64,000 nt of DNA from Spirosoma terrae (GTDB lineage Bacteria > Bacteroidota > Bacteroidia > Cytophagales > Spirosomataceae), in NCBI RefSeq assembly GCF_010435915.1, contig NZ_JAAFZH010000010.1, forward strand, positions 124,001 through 188,000, given 5' to 3'. The notes below the pieces were generated by a model that made no database searches, was not told the origin of the DNA, and worked only from the letters and a program-made list of their open reading frames with translations. The translations under genes and the position numbers were made by a program. The first letter of the stretch is position 1, and every line of letters starts with the position of its first letter. This document shows, piece by piece, positions 24,340 through 34,296 of the stretch.

Positions 24340-24973
24340 AAACGGGTTGCGGTACGGCCCGAAACGAATAACCCCGTTCGGCGAAATAGGCCAGCATTCG
24401 CGGCAGAACGTAGCGCATAGTCGGCCACGCTTTCAGGCTGTCATGAAAGACAACGATGGAGCCCGAATGCGTATAATGAATTGTTTTACGCAGACACACA
24501 TCAGCGGGTAGTTTCCGGTCGAAATCACCCGTCAATACGTCCCACATGACGATGGAATAATTTTCGATAACCTGAGCCGCCTGTGTTTTTTTGATACGTC
24601 CGTAGGGAGGTCGAAACAGCGACGTTTCTACGCCGAGCTGCTCCTGGCATTTTTGGATATTTTCCAGATAGACGTTATCGTCCGTTTTCCAGCCGTTAAG
24701 GTGATTAAACGTATGATTACCGACCATATGCCCTGCCTCAAGCACTTTATACAATACGTCCCGGTGCTTCCGCACGTTATCGCCAATGCAGAAAAATGTT
24801 GCCTGAGCCGCGTATTTATCCAATTGTTCGAGAACAAATTCGGTTACATCCGGGATGGGTCCGTCGTCAAACGTCAGATAAATTGTGGGATCAGCTTCCT
24901 CATCAATCTTCCACCAAAACTCTGGATAGACCGTCCGAAGCAGGAAATTTGATTTATGTAGAAAGAAAGACAA
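24326..24973 (-). CDS. Polysaccharide deacetylase (NodB domain)
   Basis: 215 residues forming a single NodB domain that removes N- or O-acetyl groups from a carbohydrate. Motif 1 is TFDDGP with the catalytic and metal aspartates. Motif 2 is the HxxxH zinc pair in GNHTFNHLNGW. Motif 3 is RPPYGR, motif 4 has the tryptophan and aspartate of VMWDVLTGD, and motif 5 is VVFHDS. All catalytic residues are present. There is no clear signal peptide, so it may act on a lipid-linked or cytoplasmic-face substrate. It is translationally overlapped with the glycosyltransferase downstream. Confidence 0.9.
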   Translation of the reverse strand: MSFFLHKSNFLLRTVYPEFWWKIDEEADPTIYLTFDDGPIPDVTEFVLEQLDKYAAQATFFCIGDNVRKHRDVLYKVLEAGHMVGNHTFNHLNGWKTDDNVYLENIQKCQEQLGVETSLFRPPYGRIKKTQAAQVIENYSIVMWDVLTGDFDRKLPADVCLRKTIHYTHSGSIVVFHDSLKAWPTMRYVLPRMLAYFAERGYSFRAVPQPVYAGY

Positions 24974-25103
24974 AGCCTTTTTTAGTTTATGGTTTACTAA
25001 TCAATCGATTTAGTTTACGTTTTTTGCTTACAGCACTTTTTATAAAACAGACGACGCATAGAACCATCAGCAATAAACCAGGAACGACAAAACCACAATT
25101 TAC
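24974..25103. other. Intergenic gap in the cell-surface operon
   Basis: 130 bases separate the deacetylase start from the stop of the upstream glycosyltransferase. The sequence near 24984 contains AGTTTATGGTTTA, the same motif that forms the arms of the inverted repeat at 28297-28384. No terminator with a clear stem and T-run is seen. Confidence 0.4.
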
Positions 25104-26222
25104 TTAAGTCAGCTTCCTTCCTTTCCACTGATACCCCTTTCCCTGGGCAGCCAATCCGAAGAACACAACGTAGAACGGATAAACCAATTGCGTCAGTGGG
25201 ATAAAGACGACAGACTTATTTTTTTGTAAAAAAACAAGAACCTGACGTAAAAACAAAAACTCCGGTATCACCTTCAGCACAACAACGAAAATTGCCGTGC
25301 TTCCGTCTAAAAAATTGAGCAACCATCCGACTACGGCAACCACTGGGGCCGCATTACTCAAAAAAATAAAAACGGCCAGTATCATCGGCACCCAACTCTG
25401 GTATGTACGCCATTTGCTGGCCCACCGTTTCCGCTGATAGTAAAAAGATTGTAGCGAGGAATGCGGCTGGGTCTGAACGATAGCTTCAGCACATTTCAAA
25501 AACTGCACACCGTCCGGATAGCGATCCGCAATCTTATGAAGCAGGAACTCATCGTCGCCCGAGGCAATATGATCGACACCTGTAAAACCGCCTACTTCCG
25601 TAAAGACCTTTTTTTCATAACAAAGGTTGGCTCCATTACACATCGTTGGCGAACCCAGTGCCATCGTACAGGCTCCTGAGCCAATCAGGCTGGAAAATTC
25701 AACGGTTTGCAGGTAGTCAAAAACGGTACGTTCTGCCGTAAACGTAACGGGGCCAGAAATTAGTTTGGCGCCAGTTTTCTGATAAAAGCCCGCAATAGAC
25801 GCCAACCATTGGCTCCCCACCCGACAATCGCCATCGGTCGTAACAATCAGATCACCGCTGGCTACTGTAATGCTCTGCGTAATGGCTCGTTTCTTGGGCG
25901 ATTGGGATCGCTCATCGGCTAAGGGCAATACCCGGAGAAACGTAACGGTGCTAGCATACGCCTGCACAATACGTAACGTATCATCAGTCGATGAATCGTC
26001 AGCAACGATGACGTCAAAATTTGTGTATGTCTGTGCTTTGAGATCGTCCAGCAACGGAAGAATGTTTTCGGCTTCGTTCCGGACGGGTATAATTACCGTG
26101 ATACGGGGTCCCGCAGCCAAATTCGATGCAGATTTTAATGAAGGAATTCTGAGCCACGTCACCCAGAGAACAATCGTAAAAAACGCGTATAAAAGGCTAA
26201 CCGCCAGGAGCATTATAGTCAT
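25104..26222 (-). CDS. Membrane glycosyltransferase, family 2
   Basis: 372 residues. An N-terminal membrane helix (about 3-22) precedes the GT-A domain: ITVIIPVRNEAENI, ADDSSTDDT, the DGD metal motif in TTDGDCRVG near residue 133, GDDEFLLHK as the acceptor motif and QRKRWASKW as QxxRW. Three or four helices close the protein. The architecture matches its neighbour at 23335-24339, although the sequences differ. It overlaps the upstream flippase-like gene by 4 bases (start inside the stop), so translation is coupled. The likely job is building a surface lipid-linked glycan. Confidence 0.87.
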   Translation of the reverse strand: MTIMLLAVSLLYAFFTIVLWVTWLRIPSLKSASNLAAGPRITVIIPVRNEAENILPLLDDLKAQTYTNFDVIVADDSSTDDTLRIVQAYASTVTFLRVLPLADERSQSPKKRAITQSITVASGDLIVTTDGDCRVGSQWLASIAGFYQKTGAKLISGPVTFTAERTVFDYLQTVEFSSLIGSGACTMALGSPTMCNGANLCYEKKVFTEVGGFTGVDHIASGDDEFLLHKIADRYPDGVQFLKCAEAIVQTQPHSSLQSFYYQRKRWASKWRTYQSWVPMILAVFIFLSNAAPVVAVVGWLLNFLDGSTAIFVVVLKVIPEFLFLRQVLVFLQKNKSVVFIPLTQLVYPFYVVFFGLAAQGKGYQWKGRKLT

Positions 26223-27196
26223 TCAGCGGTCCATTTCAGTTTCCATACCCAAATTAATCCGACCAGCACTGGCATTAATACGTTGGTGAGCCATAGGGTC
26301 AGGGTAGCCATCAACAGCACAGGAGCCGGAATCGCAAAGGGCGCAAAAACCCAAAGAGATGCAGCCTCCCGTACGCCCAGATCACTCAGTAAATTAAACG
26401 CAGGCGTCATCGTTTTCACTAAAAAAACAAGCCCGATCCCCGAAGCAGCAATGTCTAATGGCAGATCAATTCCCAATAATCGAAGAGCCAGGTAAAATTG
26501 CGTTGAAAAAATAACGTAACGTAAGGTTGCGGCCATGAGCGCCCAGCCTATTTCCTGATTAGTGTATTGCCCAGCTATAGTCCAGTACGTAGCGAACGTT
26601 CGGTTCCGCACCTTTCGTTCTAACCAGCCAATCAATGGTCGACGTATCATGCCAAATACAATCCCCAAAGCAGACAGAATCAGTAATACGGCCAGTAACA
26701 AACGTCCCGCGCTTGTATTTCGATCCGGTAAACTAGCCAGATGATGCATCCAGGCGAACGCCCCGAACACCAGAGCGACGTAGAACTGCATCCCGCCTGA
26801 CACCAGCGATGCGCCCACTGCGCTTGCCCGGTTAGTACGTAGCGACAGTACTCGGCCTGCCGTATCGCCAAGCTGGGCGGGCAACGCAAACCCCAGCGAC
26901 ACACCCGCTAACACGCCTTGATAGGCACTCCAGAACGTAACACGATCCAGCCGTTGGAGCAGGATTTGCCATTTCAGTGCTTCGAACCCCCAGTTCACTG
27001 GGGTCAACAAAAGTAAAGCAATAGCCCACTTGCCGGGCTGACGTACCGTCCGAACCTGTTGCTGCACGACGCCCCAATTGAAGTTCTGATTTCGTATGAC
27101 GTGAGCGATATACGCTACTAATACGACCAAAACCACAATTTTACCCCAAACGATGATTTTTTTAGACAGTTTCAGCGACAAAACGTATAAGAACAC
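26219..27196 (-). CDS. UPF0104/lysylphosphatidylglycerol-synthase TM-type membrane protein
   Basis: 325 residues with seven or eight hydrophobic segments. It resembles the integral membrane domain of the LPG synthase flippase family: NWGFEALKWQILLQR, GVSLGFALPAQLGDTAGRVLSLR and FLVKTMTPAFNLLSDLGVREAA are typical. There is no C-terminal synthase domain, so it would act as a lipid transporter or scaffold rather than an aminoacyl transferase. It is the first gene of the glycosyltransferase/deacetylase unit and is divergent from ruvC with 32 bases between starts. A role in moving the lipid-linked product across the inner membrane is inferred. Confidence 0.75.
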   Translation of the reverse strand: MFLYVLSLKLSKKIIVWGKIVVLVVLVAYIAHVIRNQNFNWGVVQQQVRTVRQPGKWAIALLLLTPVNWGFEALKWQILLQRLDRVTFWSAYQGVLAGVSLGFALPAQLGDTAGRVLSLRTNRASAVGASLVSGGMQFYVALVFGAFAWMHHLASLPDRNTSAGRLLLAVLLILSALGIVFGMIRRPLIGWLERKVRNRTFATYWTIAGQYTNQEIGWALMAATLRYVIFSTQFYLALRLLGIDLPLDIAASGIGLVFLVKTMTPAFNLLSDLGVREAASLWVFAPFAIPAPVLLMATLTLWLTNVLMPVLVGLIWVWKLKWTAE

Positions 27197-27228
27197 GTTA
27201 CTTTTGTAAAGAGCCCAAAGCCAAACCC

Positions 27229-27834
27229 ATGATTGCTACTCCCCCATCCGCCAATAACCGTTCCGAAAGCTCAACACCCGAAAAAATCATTTTGGGTGTC
27301 GACCCAGGTACGCAGGTTGCCGGTTACGGTATTATTTCAGTGAAAGCGGGAGCCATGAGCATGATGCAGTATGGCGTTGTTCAACTGAGCAAATATACAA
27401 CCTACCAGTTGAAGCTCCAGAAACTTCACGAAACCATCCTCCGCCTGATCGACGAATACCATCCCGATGAAATGGCTATCGAAGATCCGTTCTTCGGTAA
27501 AAATGTCCAGGCCATGCTGAAACTGGGCCGCGCTCAGGGCGTGGTCATGGCCGCAGCCTTATCGCGCAATATTCCGATTGTTGAATATGCACCGCGACGG
27601 ATCAAACAGTCGGTGACGGGCAACGGAAATGCGTCGAAAGATCAGGTATCTCAAATGGTTAGCACCCTGCTTGGCGAAAAACTGGAACCTAAGTTTTTCG
27701 ATGCTACGGATGCGCTGGCCATTGCCGTGTGCCATCATTTTCATGAAAATGCGCTACCAACCGTTTCAAGTAAAAAAACTAAAAAAGGCGCCTGGGGCGC
27801 TTTTGTCAGCGAAAACTCGAACCGGATTATGTAG
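27229..27834 (+). CDS. ruvC: Holliday junction resolvase RuvC
   Basis: 201 residues of the RNase H-like resolvase that cuts Holliday junctions with RuvAB. Active-site acidic residues are seen in LGVDPGTQ (first Asp), MAIEDPFFGKN (Glu) and DATDALAIAVCHH (final Asp pair). The DNA-binding stretch is YAPRRIKQSVTGNGNASKDQV. The N-terminal 16 residues and the C-terminal tail (SSKKTKKGAWGAF) extend beyond the E. coli protein (173), which is common in this phylum. yjbQ follows 36 bases after its stop. Confidence 0.96.
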   Translation: MIATPPSANNRSESSTPEKIILGVDPGTQVAGYGIISVKAGAMSMMQYGVVQLSKYTTYQLKLQKLHETILRLIDEYHPDEMAIEDPFFGKNVQAMLKLGRAQGVVMAAALSRNIPIVEYAPRRIKQSVTGNGNASKDQVSQMVSTLLGEKLEPKFFDATDALAIAVCHHFHENALPTVSSKKTKKGAWGAFVSENSNRIM

Positions 27835-27870
27835 CCAGCCGGCAGCGTCGATACTTTCTTGCTTACTGGT

Positions 27871-28326
27871 ATGCCTACGTTTCAGCAAACAATTCATCTC
27901 CCTGCCTATTCCCGTGGGTTTCATCTGATTACTCGTACGATCGAGCGGGAGTTCAGGGACTTATCCGCCATTAAGGTAGGCTTGCTGCATGTCTTTATTC
28001 AGCATACATCGGCCAGCCTTACCATCAATGAAAACGCCGATCCGACCGTTCGGGGCGACTTTGAGCGCTTTTTCAATAAAGCAGTCCCCGAAAATGAGCC
28101 TTATTATCAACATGACTACGAAGGCTCCGACGATATGCCCGCTCATCTGAAAGCCGCCATGCTCGGCCATTCCGTCACGATTCCGATCACCAACGGACGT
28201 CTAAACCTGGGTACGTGGCAAGGGATCTACCTGGGTGAACACCGCAACGACGGTGGCCGCCGAACGCTGGTTCTGACGGCCTGGGGGAAGGGTATTAGTT
28301 TATGGTTTGTGGTTTATAGTGGCTGA
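27871..28326 (+). CDS. yjbQ: YjbQ/UPF0047-family protein
   Basis: 151 residues from the ATG at 27871. The family core is clear: LLHVFIQHTSASLTINEN, DPTVRGDFERFFNK, YEGSDDMPAHLKAAMLG and the end TWQGIYLGEHRNDGG. Members have weak thiamine phosphate synthase activity and an unclear physiological role. After VLTAWGKG the protein carries about ten unexpected hydrophobic residues (ISLWFVVYSG). They are encoded by the left arm of an inverted repeat at 28297-28384, so the original stop codon seems to have been displaced by the repeat. Confidence 0.92.
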   Translation: MPTFQQTIHLPAYSRGFHLITRTIEREFRDLSAIKVGLLHVFIQHTSASLTINENADPTVRGDFERFFNKAVPENEPYYQHDYEGSDDMPAHLKAAMLGHSVTIPITNGRLNLGTWQGIYLGEHRNDGGRRTLVLTAWGKGISLWFVVYSG

Positions 28327-28384
28327 CGCGCCAGCAAGTGTCTCGCGTCAGCCACCATAAACTATAAACCACAAACCATAAACT
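28297..28384. repeat. Inverted repeat at the 3' ends of yjbQ and the YyaL-type gene
   Basis: A 34-base left arm (28297-28330) and a 41-base right arm (28344-28384) are reverse complements except for a 7-base insertion (ACCATAA) in the right arm, around a 13-base loop. The arms carry repeats of the unit AAACCATAAACT/AGTTTATGGTTT. It lies between convergent genes and could terminate both, but it lacks T-runs. It supplies the last codons of yjbQ. Confidence 0.75.
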
Positions 28385-28387
28385 GAT

Positions 28388-30430
28388 TTACTTCAGCATT
28401 TGCCAGACTTCGGCTACGCTGGTTACTGGCAGTTGGCAGGCGCGGTTGTAACATACATAGACGGCTGTTTTTCCGTCGATTGGGCCGCGTTGTTGCAATA
28501 GAGGCAGATCGCTTTTCTCGGTTGTACCCGACAGCACTTTATTGGGGTAAAATTCAGCATCTAATTCAATACGTAACGAGTCGGCTTCGGGACCAACAAT
28601 TGCTATTTCGGCCGTTGGACGAACGCGAAGAGCAAACTGTGCCGCCCAGTTGGTCAGATAATCAGCATTTTGCTGAACCAACGGCTGCACACGACCCAGC
28701 ATTCGATCGGCCCGCTCGGCATAGGCCGATCGTTCCAGTAACAGACTCAGTACGTATAAATTTTCGGCCATCATGGAATTCGAGGCTGGGATAACGTTAT
28801 CGAACAGCTCTTTCCGCCGGGCAATCAACTCTTCGCCATTCTTATCCGTAAAAAACAGCAAATCATCCGCCGATGGATCGGGATCGGCAAAATTAGTCAG
28901 TACGTATTGCGTCAACTGATCGGCTTCGGTAAGCCAACTTTCCGTAAACGTAGCCTGATAAAGTGCCAGCAATCCATCGATCACGGCGGCATAGTCGTCC
29001 AGAAAACCGGCCTGACGCGCACGCCCCGCCTTATAGGTATGCCACAGTCGCCCGTTCCGGCTATCTCGCATTTTCTTCATCAGAAAATAAGCCAAACGTA
29101 GCGCCAGAGTCAGGAACTCAGGCTCGTTAAAGACACGGTAAGCCGTGGCCAGGCCTTTCAGCATCAGCCCGTTCCACGAACACAGGATTTTATCATCCAG
29201 GCCAGGCCTGATCCGTTCGTTCCGGACACGTAGCAAGCGGGTATGCGTAGCATCCAGTCGTACGTTTAAATCGCTGATCGACCAGCTCATCCGCTCCGCA
29301 AACGACTCGTCGGATTCAGTGCGGTGAAGTATATTTCTGCCGTGTTCCCAGTTTCCCTCTTCGCTTATTGAGTAGAGATCGGCAAACCACTTGTAATCGT
29401 CACCCAGAATTTCTTTCAGCTCGGTGGTTGTAAACGTATAAAACTTTCCCTCTACCCCCTCACTATCGGCATCTAGGGCTGAATAAAAACCACCTTCGGG
29501 ACTTAGCAGTTCGCGCTGAGCAAAGGCAATGGTTTGGTAAACCACGTGTCGATACAACGGACTTTTGGTCAGGCTATAGGCTTCGGAATAGAGCGTCAAG
29601 AGCTGTCCGTTGTCATAGAGCATCTTCTCAAAATGGGGGGCAAACCAGTCGGCGTCGGTAGAGTAGCGGGCAAACCCTCCGCCCAACTGATCATAAATAC
29701 CGCCCAGCGCCATCCGATCCAGCGTCAACTCTACCTGACGTAGTGCGGCTTCGTTTCCTTCGCCAGAAGCCAGGGTAGCATCGTAATAACGTAGCAGAAA
29801 ACGCCAGATACTGGGGATTGGGAATTTGGGAGCCCGGTTCATACCGCCTTTTTCGTCATCCGCCTTAACAATGACCTTCCGATACAGTACGTCCAGACTT
29901 TCCGGCGAAAACAGCGGGTCGTTTTGCGCCAAACCATAGCGATCGGCATCGGTCAGGTTCAGCTCCCGCGCAAACCCTTCAGCCGACTGCTCCAGATCGC
30001 CACGGTGCTCCTGATACGCATCACTGATACTCGCCAGCAGATTCACCCAATTACGGGGCGGCAGATACGTAACGCCGTAGAACGGTTTGGCGTCAGGCAT
30101 CAGAAACACATTCAGCGGCCAGCCTCCCTGCACACCCATCGCCTGAACAGCATCCATATAAATCGCATCGACATCCGGACGTTCTTCGCGATCCACTTTG
30201 ATGCAGACGAATTTCTCATTCATTACGTGCGCAATCTCCTCTTTCTCGAACGATTCCCGTTCCATCACATGACACCAGTGACAGGCCGAGTAACCAATGC
30301 TAACCAGAATTGGTTTGTCTTCTTCGATAGCTTTGTTCAGCGCTTCTTCGCCCCACGGATACCAGTCAACCGGATTGTGTGCATGCTGGAGTAAGTAAGG
30401 ACTCGTTTCGTATATAAGTTGATTAGGCAT
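28388..30430 (-). CDS. YyaL/SSP411-type protein with DsbH-like thioredoxin domain
   Basis: 680 residues from the ATG at 30430, which begins [27 protein letters not shown], the family's usual opening (the frame runs on to 30466). An N-terminal thioredoxin-like domain has the active site [12 protein letters not shown] near residue 50 and [15 protein letters not shown]. The remainder is an (alpha/alpha)6 toroid resembling N-acylglucosamine 2-epimerase: [30 protein letters not shown] and [14 protein letters not shown]. The length matches the family (about 670-700). The function is poorly known; a redox-linked sugar enzyme is suggested by the fold. Confidence 0.9.
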   Translation of the reverse strand: MPNQLIYETSPYLLQHAHNPVDWYPWGEEALNKAIEEDKPILVSIGYSACHWCHVMERESFEKEEIAHVMNEKFVCIKVDREERPDVDAIYMDAVQAMGVQGGWPLNVFLMPDAKPFYGVTYLPPRNWVNLLASISDAYQEHRGDLEQSAEGFARELNLTDADRYGLAQNDPLFSPESLDVLYRKVIVKADDEKGGMNRAPKFPIPSIWRFLLRYYDATLASGEGNEAALRQVELTLDRMALGGIYDQLGGGFARYSTDADWFAPHFEKMLYDNGQLLTLYSEAYSLTKSPLYRHVVYQTIAFAQRELLSPEGGFYSALDADSEGVEGKFYTFTTTELKEILGDDYKWFADLYSISEEGNWEHGRNILHRTESDESFAERMSWSISDLNVRLDATHTRLLRVRNERIRPGLDDKILCSWNGLMLKGLATAYRVFNEPEFLTLALRLAYFLMKKMRDSRNGRLWHTYKAGRARQAGFLDDYAAVIDGLLALYQATFTESWLTEADQLTQYVLTNFADPDPSADDLLFFTDKNGEELIARRKELFDNVIPASNSMMAENLYVLSLLLERSAYAERADRMLGRVQPLVQQNADYLTNWAAQFALRVRPTAEIAIVGPEADSLRIELDAEFYPNKVLSGTTEKSDLPLLQQRGPIDGKTAVYVCYNRACQLPVTSVAEVWQMLK

Positions 30431-30619
30431 ATGGTCTGTACTCTTTTCCGGCGTATTCAGGAACACCAGCCACGTAGTAACTGTGGTATTGATGACAAAA
30501 AAATGAAGCTATTCTACCAACAGACAGCTTATTCTATATCGCTGAACGGGCGAAAAATGTTCAGAAGGGGGCAAAATTACCACAAATACCACGCGAACTT
30601 CCCAAAACCTTGTTCAGGA

Positions 30620-32083
30620 TCATTTTACGGGAATCGGTTTCTCGAAATCAGCTTTCATCTCAGCGGGTAATTGGAAAACGCGTCCGTCTTTATCACAGAA
30701 ATACAGAAATGAAGCGGATGGCTTTCGTGCATTTCCGTCCGCCCAGAACGCATAAAAACCTGGATGTGCCGCCACTGGCCGACGAGGATAGGCCTGATTC
30801 CGATGAGGATTTTGGGTCACAGCTTTGACGACTTTCCACTGTTTACCCTGGTCTGTACTCTCCAGCATCTGTAAATCACCACCAGTCCCGTAAGGTTGCG
30901 GTCCCGAAGAGATAGGCCCAATAATCCGCCAGCGATTGCCTTCAACATATAATGAGCCCATATCATAGTTATGGTCCGACTGAGCAACAGACTCAATTGC
31001 CCAAGTTGTACCCGTCCAATACGCTGTATGCCACTCATGCGGACCGTTGGCAGAGCCAGGGTCCGGTCCTTTGCTAGTGATATACAGAATGATAGGACGC
31101 CCGGATGCATCGTAATTCACGTCGCTGACGTATACATTCAGCCCAAGGTTTTTGTAATCCTTCACCAGCGCTGCATTGGTTACGTCGGCCAGTGGAAGCG
31201 ATACAGGTTTTCCATTAGCGGTATGCCAGCTACGTCCAAAATCGCTCGTTTCGACGTAGTAGAGGTTGGTGCGATAATCAAGCCCTGCTCCTACTTTCGT
31301 ATTCGGGTGATAATTGAAAGCACTGCCAATTTTAGTACGCCATTGCCCGCTGGTCTGATAATGGCCTTCTTCAATCGTCCCAATATCCTTCCAGTCCGAC
31401 CACGTAACGCCATCGGGACTGGTAATAAACGAAATAGTTCGACGCGGCTTGTTTGCACCATACACCAATACGCCCCGGTCATAATGGGTCATTAGGTTTA
31501 AGAAACCATGTTCGGGCTGATAATACGTCTGTACATACGAAAAGTTGTCGAATGGCACCCGATTGCCCTGCTTGTCCAGCCGCGTAGCGTCGATTTTGTC
31601 GAACGAACGGATGTCGTATGGCTTACGGCTCCGATGGATGAACGAAGGTCGTTCGGTGCCGTGCGACGTAGAAAACACCCAGACATAGCCTTTACTATCT
31701 AGTTGTATAACCGGATTATCATGGGCGTCGTCGGTTGCTTTATTCAGCAACAGCGTCGGTCGCGACACCTTCCCAGTATTATGATCGAAGACGCCAACCA
31801 TATGACACAACTCACGCGATGTAGAGTCCGTTACGCCACCAAAGCAAAAAAAAGTCTGATTAACGGCCGGCGCGTACACCGAAAAAGGGTAATGATTGGC
31901 CGGATACGTCCCAAGCCCACCACTGTACTTGTAGGCAAATTCATTTTTTGTTGGCCCAATAAAATACCAGATACCCCTGTAACCGTTTGCTTTCTGATTG
32001 AGCGTCTCGGCTTTATCCTGAGCCTGCACCGAATGAAGGATTAAAAAGTATAGGCAGGCTACCAGGCTACGTAAGATTATCAT
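30620..32083 (-). CDS. Secreted BNR-repeat beta-propeller protein
   Basis: 487 residues with a signal peptide (FLILHSVQAQ, cleavage about residue 21). It resembles the BNR_4 group: GYRGIWYFIGPTKNEFAYKYSGGLGTYP at the start and propeller blades with SxDxGxxW-type boxes (SPDGVTWSDWK, TSDFGRSWH, STDQGKQWK). Related propellers occur in PL24/PL25/PL40-type ulvan lyases and in uncharacterised glycan-binding enzymes. HDNPVIQLDSKGY and YNYDMGSLYVEGNRW-like stretches fit that group. Secretion and the fold are well supported; lyase activity is not. It is transcribed away from the 280-base divergent region at 32084-32363. Confidence 0.75.
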   Translation of the reverse strand: MIILRSLVACLYFLILHSVQAQDKAETLNQKANGYRGIWYFIGPTKNEFAYKYSGGLGTYPANHYPFSVYAPAVNQTFFCFGGVTDSTSRELCHMVGVFDHNTGKVSRPTLLLNKATDDAHDNPVIQLDSKGYVWVFSTSHGTERPSFIHRSRKPYDIRSFDKIDATRLDKQGNRVPFDNFSYVQTYYQPEHGFLNLMTHYDRGVLVYGANKPRRTISFITSPDGVTWSDWKDIGTIEEGHYQTSGQWRTKIGSAFNYHPNTKVGAGLDYRTNLYYVETSDFGRSWHTANGKPVSLPLADVTNAALVKDYKNLGLNVYVSDVNYDASGRPIILYITSKGPDPGSANGPHEWHTAYWTGTTWAIESVAQSDHNYDMGSLYVEGNRWRIIGPISSGPQPYGTGGDLQMLESTDQGKQWKVVKAVTQNPHRNQAYPRRPVAAHPGFYAFWADGNARKPSASFLYFCDKDGRVFQLPAEMKADFEKPIPVK

Positions 32084-32363
32084 GCAATAGTGAATGGTAA
32101 AATGAGTCTGTATGCAGTCGGCCTGGTTTCTATTGGTCGACCACCTGATAAAAACTGCTCGGCTAACGATTTCTACCTATGTAGCTTTATGAAACGAACC
32201 TATATGCTTACGATATATGAGCTTTGCAAAAGGGCGTTACCGTTCGTTGGTTGAAGCCTTGTGAAAAGCTTTTGTACGTATTGCGGGTTTGAAGCATACA
32301 TATAGAAATTGATCCGTAACCGAGTATTTCGAGGATTAGCTGAATTTTCCATTCTATCTCGTC

Positions 32364-33212
32364 ATGACCAATCGACAAGCGCTTATCCGCTTCTATCTTA
32401 CTCTGGTACCATTCTTAGCCGCTGCAATAGCCCTTGGCCTTGGGCACAGCAAACCCCAACATTATCTACCAATCTGGCTAGTCCATACAGTTATGATGGC
32501 CAGTGCCGTCTGGCATTTGGGAAAGAATTGCTTCAAAAATCCCAACCCTGAGCAAAAGCAAATCGGTACCATTGCGCTATTGGTAATTATTCCCTGGATC
32601 GGTTTTACCAGTTTTGCCGGAATGGGGCCTCCACCTACCTCCATACCTGAATGGGTGGCTACCGCTACCGAACAACGGCTCCGTTATGCACTGCTGATAG
32701 CAGGGGGCATACTGATCACGATTGGATTTACCCTGTTAGCCAACAAACTCCGCCAGCACGGTGAAAGGCACTATTGGTTATTGGGTTTGCTAGGAATAAC
32801 CATCGCTCTGCCTTTATTTATTGCCAATATGGCTTATTGGGGGAGCTTTTTAGTCGAATCGTTTACCAACTTTTCGGCAGCTTCAATTGCCAAAAGACCA
32901 GATTGGTACTTGGCCATGCGTGCCCTCTTTACCTGGATTAGTGGAATAGAAGTAGCACTCTTTTATTTGTCTACGGCAGCTTTTGTCCTTGCGTTGCAGT
33001 CGGTTGGTTGGTTCAAACCCAGAGCTTGTCTTCTCTATAAACTGTTCAGTTTAGTTGGCGCTCTGCTGAGCATACTTCCATCAATTTCTTTCGAACCAAT
33101 CGAGATTGCTACTTATTTGGTATCCATACCGGCTTTCCCATTCATCTTACCCTATCTAATGGCGCTTAATTTGTTGAACTTGTCCAACCGCTTTCCCGAT
33201 ACGTATCAATGA
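32364..33212 (+). CDS. Hypothetical polytopic membrane protein
   Basis: 282 residues with seven or eight hydrophobic segments and short loops: FYLTLVPFLAAAIALGLG, LPIWLVHTVMMASAVWHLG, IALLVIIPWIGFTSFAGMG, YALLIAGGILITIGFTLLA, LLGLLGITIALPLFI and C-terminal pairs. GPPPTSIPEWVATATEQR is the largest loop. I do not recognise a transporter or enzyme signature. It stands between a secreted propeller (divergent) and an AraC regulator gene (convergent). Confidence 0.55.
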   Translation: MTNRQALIRFYLTLVPFLAAAIALGLGHSKPQHYLPIWLVHTVMMASAVWHLGKNCFKNPNPEQKQIGTIALLVIIPWIGFTSFAGMGPPPTSIPEWVATATEQRLRYALLIAGGILITIGFTLLANKLRQHGERHYWLLGLLGITIALPLFIANMAYWGSFLVESFTNFSAASIAKRPDWYLAMRALFTWISGIEVALFYLSTAAFVLALQSVGWFKPRACLLYKLFSLVGALLSILPSISFEPIEIATYLVSIPAFPFILPYLMALNLLNLSNRFPDTYQ

Positions 33213-33326
33213 GCAACGTTTGTCTTACGTGGTAGCTTTTATGAGAATATAAATTCTATACGCAGGCAAAGAAGTACCCATACCGTTGATAATAAACAAC
33301 TTAGCCAGTCAAAAATTCAGCTCTTT

Positions 33327-34241
33327 TTAATGGAATGAATCGCGGAACATTACCGGAGATGAATCAGTCTTGGTCTTAAACAATTTGCTAAACGATTGCG
33401 GATGCTCGAAACCTAGTCTAAAAGCAATCTCACTAATCGATAAGGTAGTTGTTGACAGCAGCTCTTTAGCCTTATCGATGAGTTTATCATGAATATGGTG
33501 CTGGGTGTTTCGCCCGGTCAGCGTTTTTAGCAAACTGCTTAGGTAAGTAGGCGACAAATTGAGTTGTTGGGCCATATAACCCACCGTTGGCAAACCCGTT
33601 TTCATCAGTTCATCACCACTAAAATAAGCCTCCAGCAAAGCCTCGAACCGGTCCAGAAATTCGTGATTGACGATCTTACGGGTAATAAACTGCCGCTGGT
33701 AAAACCGGTCAGAATAGTTGAGCAGTACTTCGAGTTGAGCACTGATGATGCTCTGACTGAACTTGTCAATAGGCGTTTGATATTCACGCTGAATCTGCTG
33801 GATGAGGTCAACGACCATTAACTCCTCCGTGGCTGACAAAAACAGGGCTTCCCGAATGGAGTAGTCGAAAAACTCGTACCCTCGAATTCGTTTAGCCAGG
33901 GAGGACCCCCATAGAAAATCGGGGTGAATCATTAACAACCAACCCGTATGGTCGTGTACTTCATCATCCGAAACCGAAAGCACTTGGCCGGGAGCCAGAA
34001 AAACCATCACCCCTTCCTGGAAATCATAGGGCTGCTGGCCATAGTTCAGTTGACCGTTGAAATTGCGTTTCAGCGCAATTGAGTAAAAATTATTGATAAG
34101 GCTCTGGGGCTTCTCTCCTTTCCCTCGTTTACTATCTTCGAACCGAACTACACTAATGAGTGGATGAGTCGGCGGGGGAAGATTAACCAGTTGATGATAG
34201 GCAGCTATAGTTTCTACCCGGTAGATCAGCTTGGCAGGCAT
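33327..34241 (-). CDS. AraC-family transcriptional regulator
   Basis: 304 residues. The N-terminal part is a cupin-like sensing domain (GVMVFLAPGQVLSVSDDE). The C-terminal 100 residues hold two helix-turn-helix motifs: VGYMAQQLNLSPTYLSSLLKTLTG and the AraC signature LSISEIAFRLGFEHPQSFSKLFKTKTDSSPVMFR. Its neighbour 55 bases upstream is an NmrA-type oxidoreductase gene on the same strand. AraC proteins in this arrangement often respond to small reactive or aromatic compounds, but no ligand is evident. Confidence 0.9.
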   Translation of the reverse strand: MPAKLIYRVETIAAYHQLVNLPPPTHPLISVVRFEDSKRGKGEKPQSLINNFYSIALKRNFNGQLNYGQQPYDFQEGVMVFLAPGQVLSVSDDEVHDHTGWLLMIHPDFLWGSSLAKRIRGYEFFDYSIREALFLSATEELMVVDLIQQIQREYQTPIDKFSQSIISAQLEVLLNYSDRFYQRQFITRKIVNHEFLDRFEALLEAYFSGDELMKTGLPTVGYMAQQLNLSPTYLSSLLKTLTGRNTQHHIHDKLIDKAKELLSTTTLSISEIAFRLGFEHPQSFSKLFKTKTDSSPVMFRDSFH

Positions 34242-34296
34242 TAGTTGATGGGTTTACGGCCTTAATTTTCGTCAAAGTAAAGATAAGGCGTTTGGC

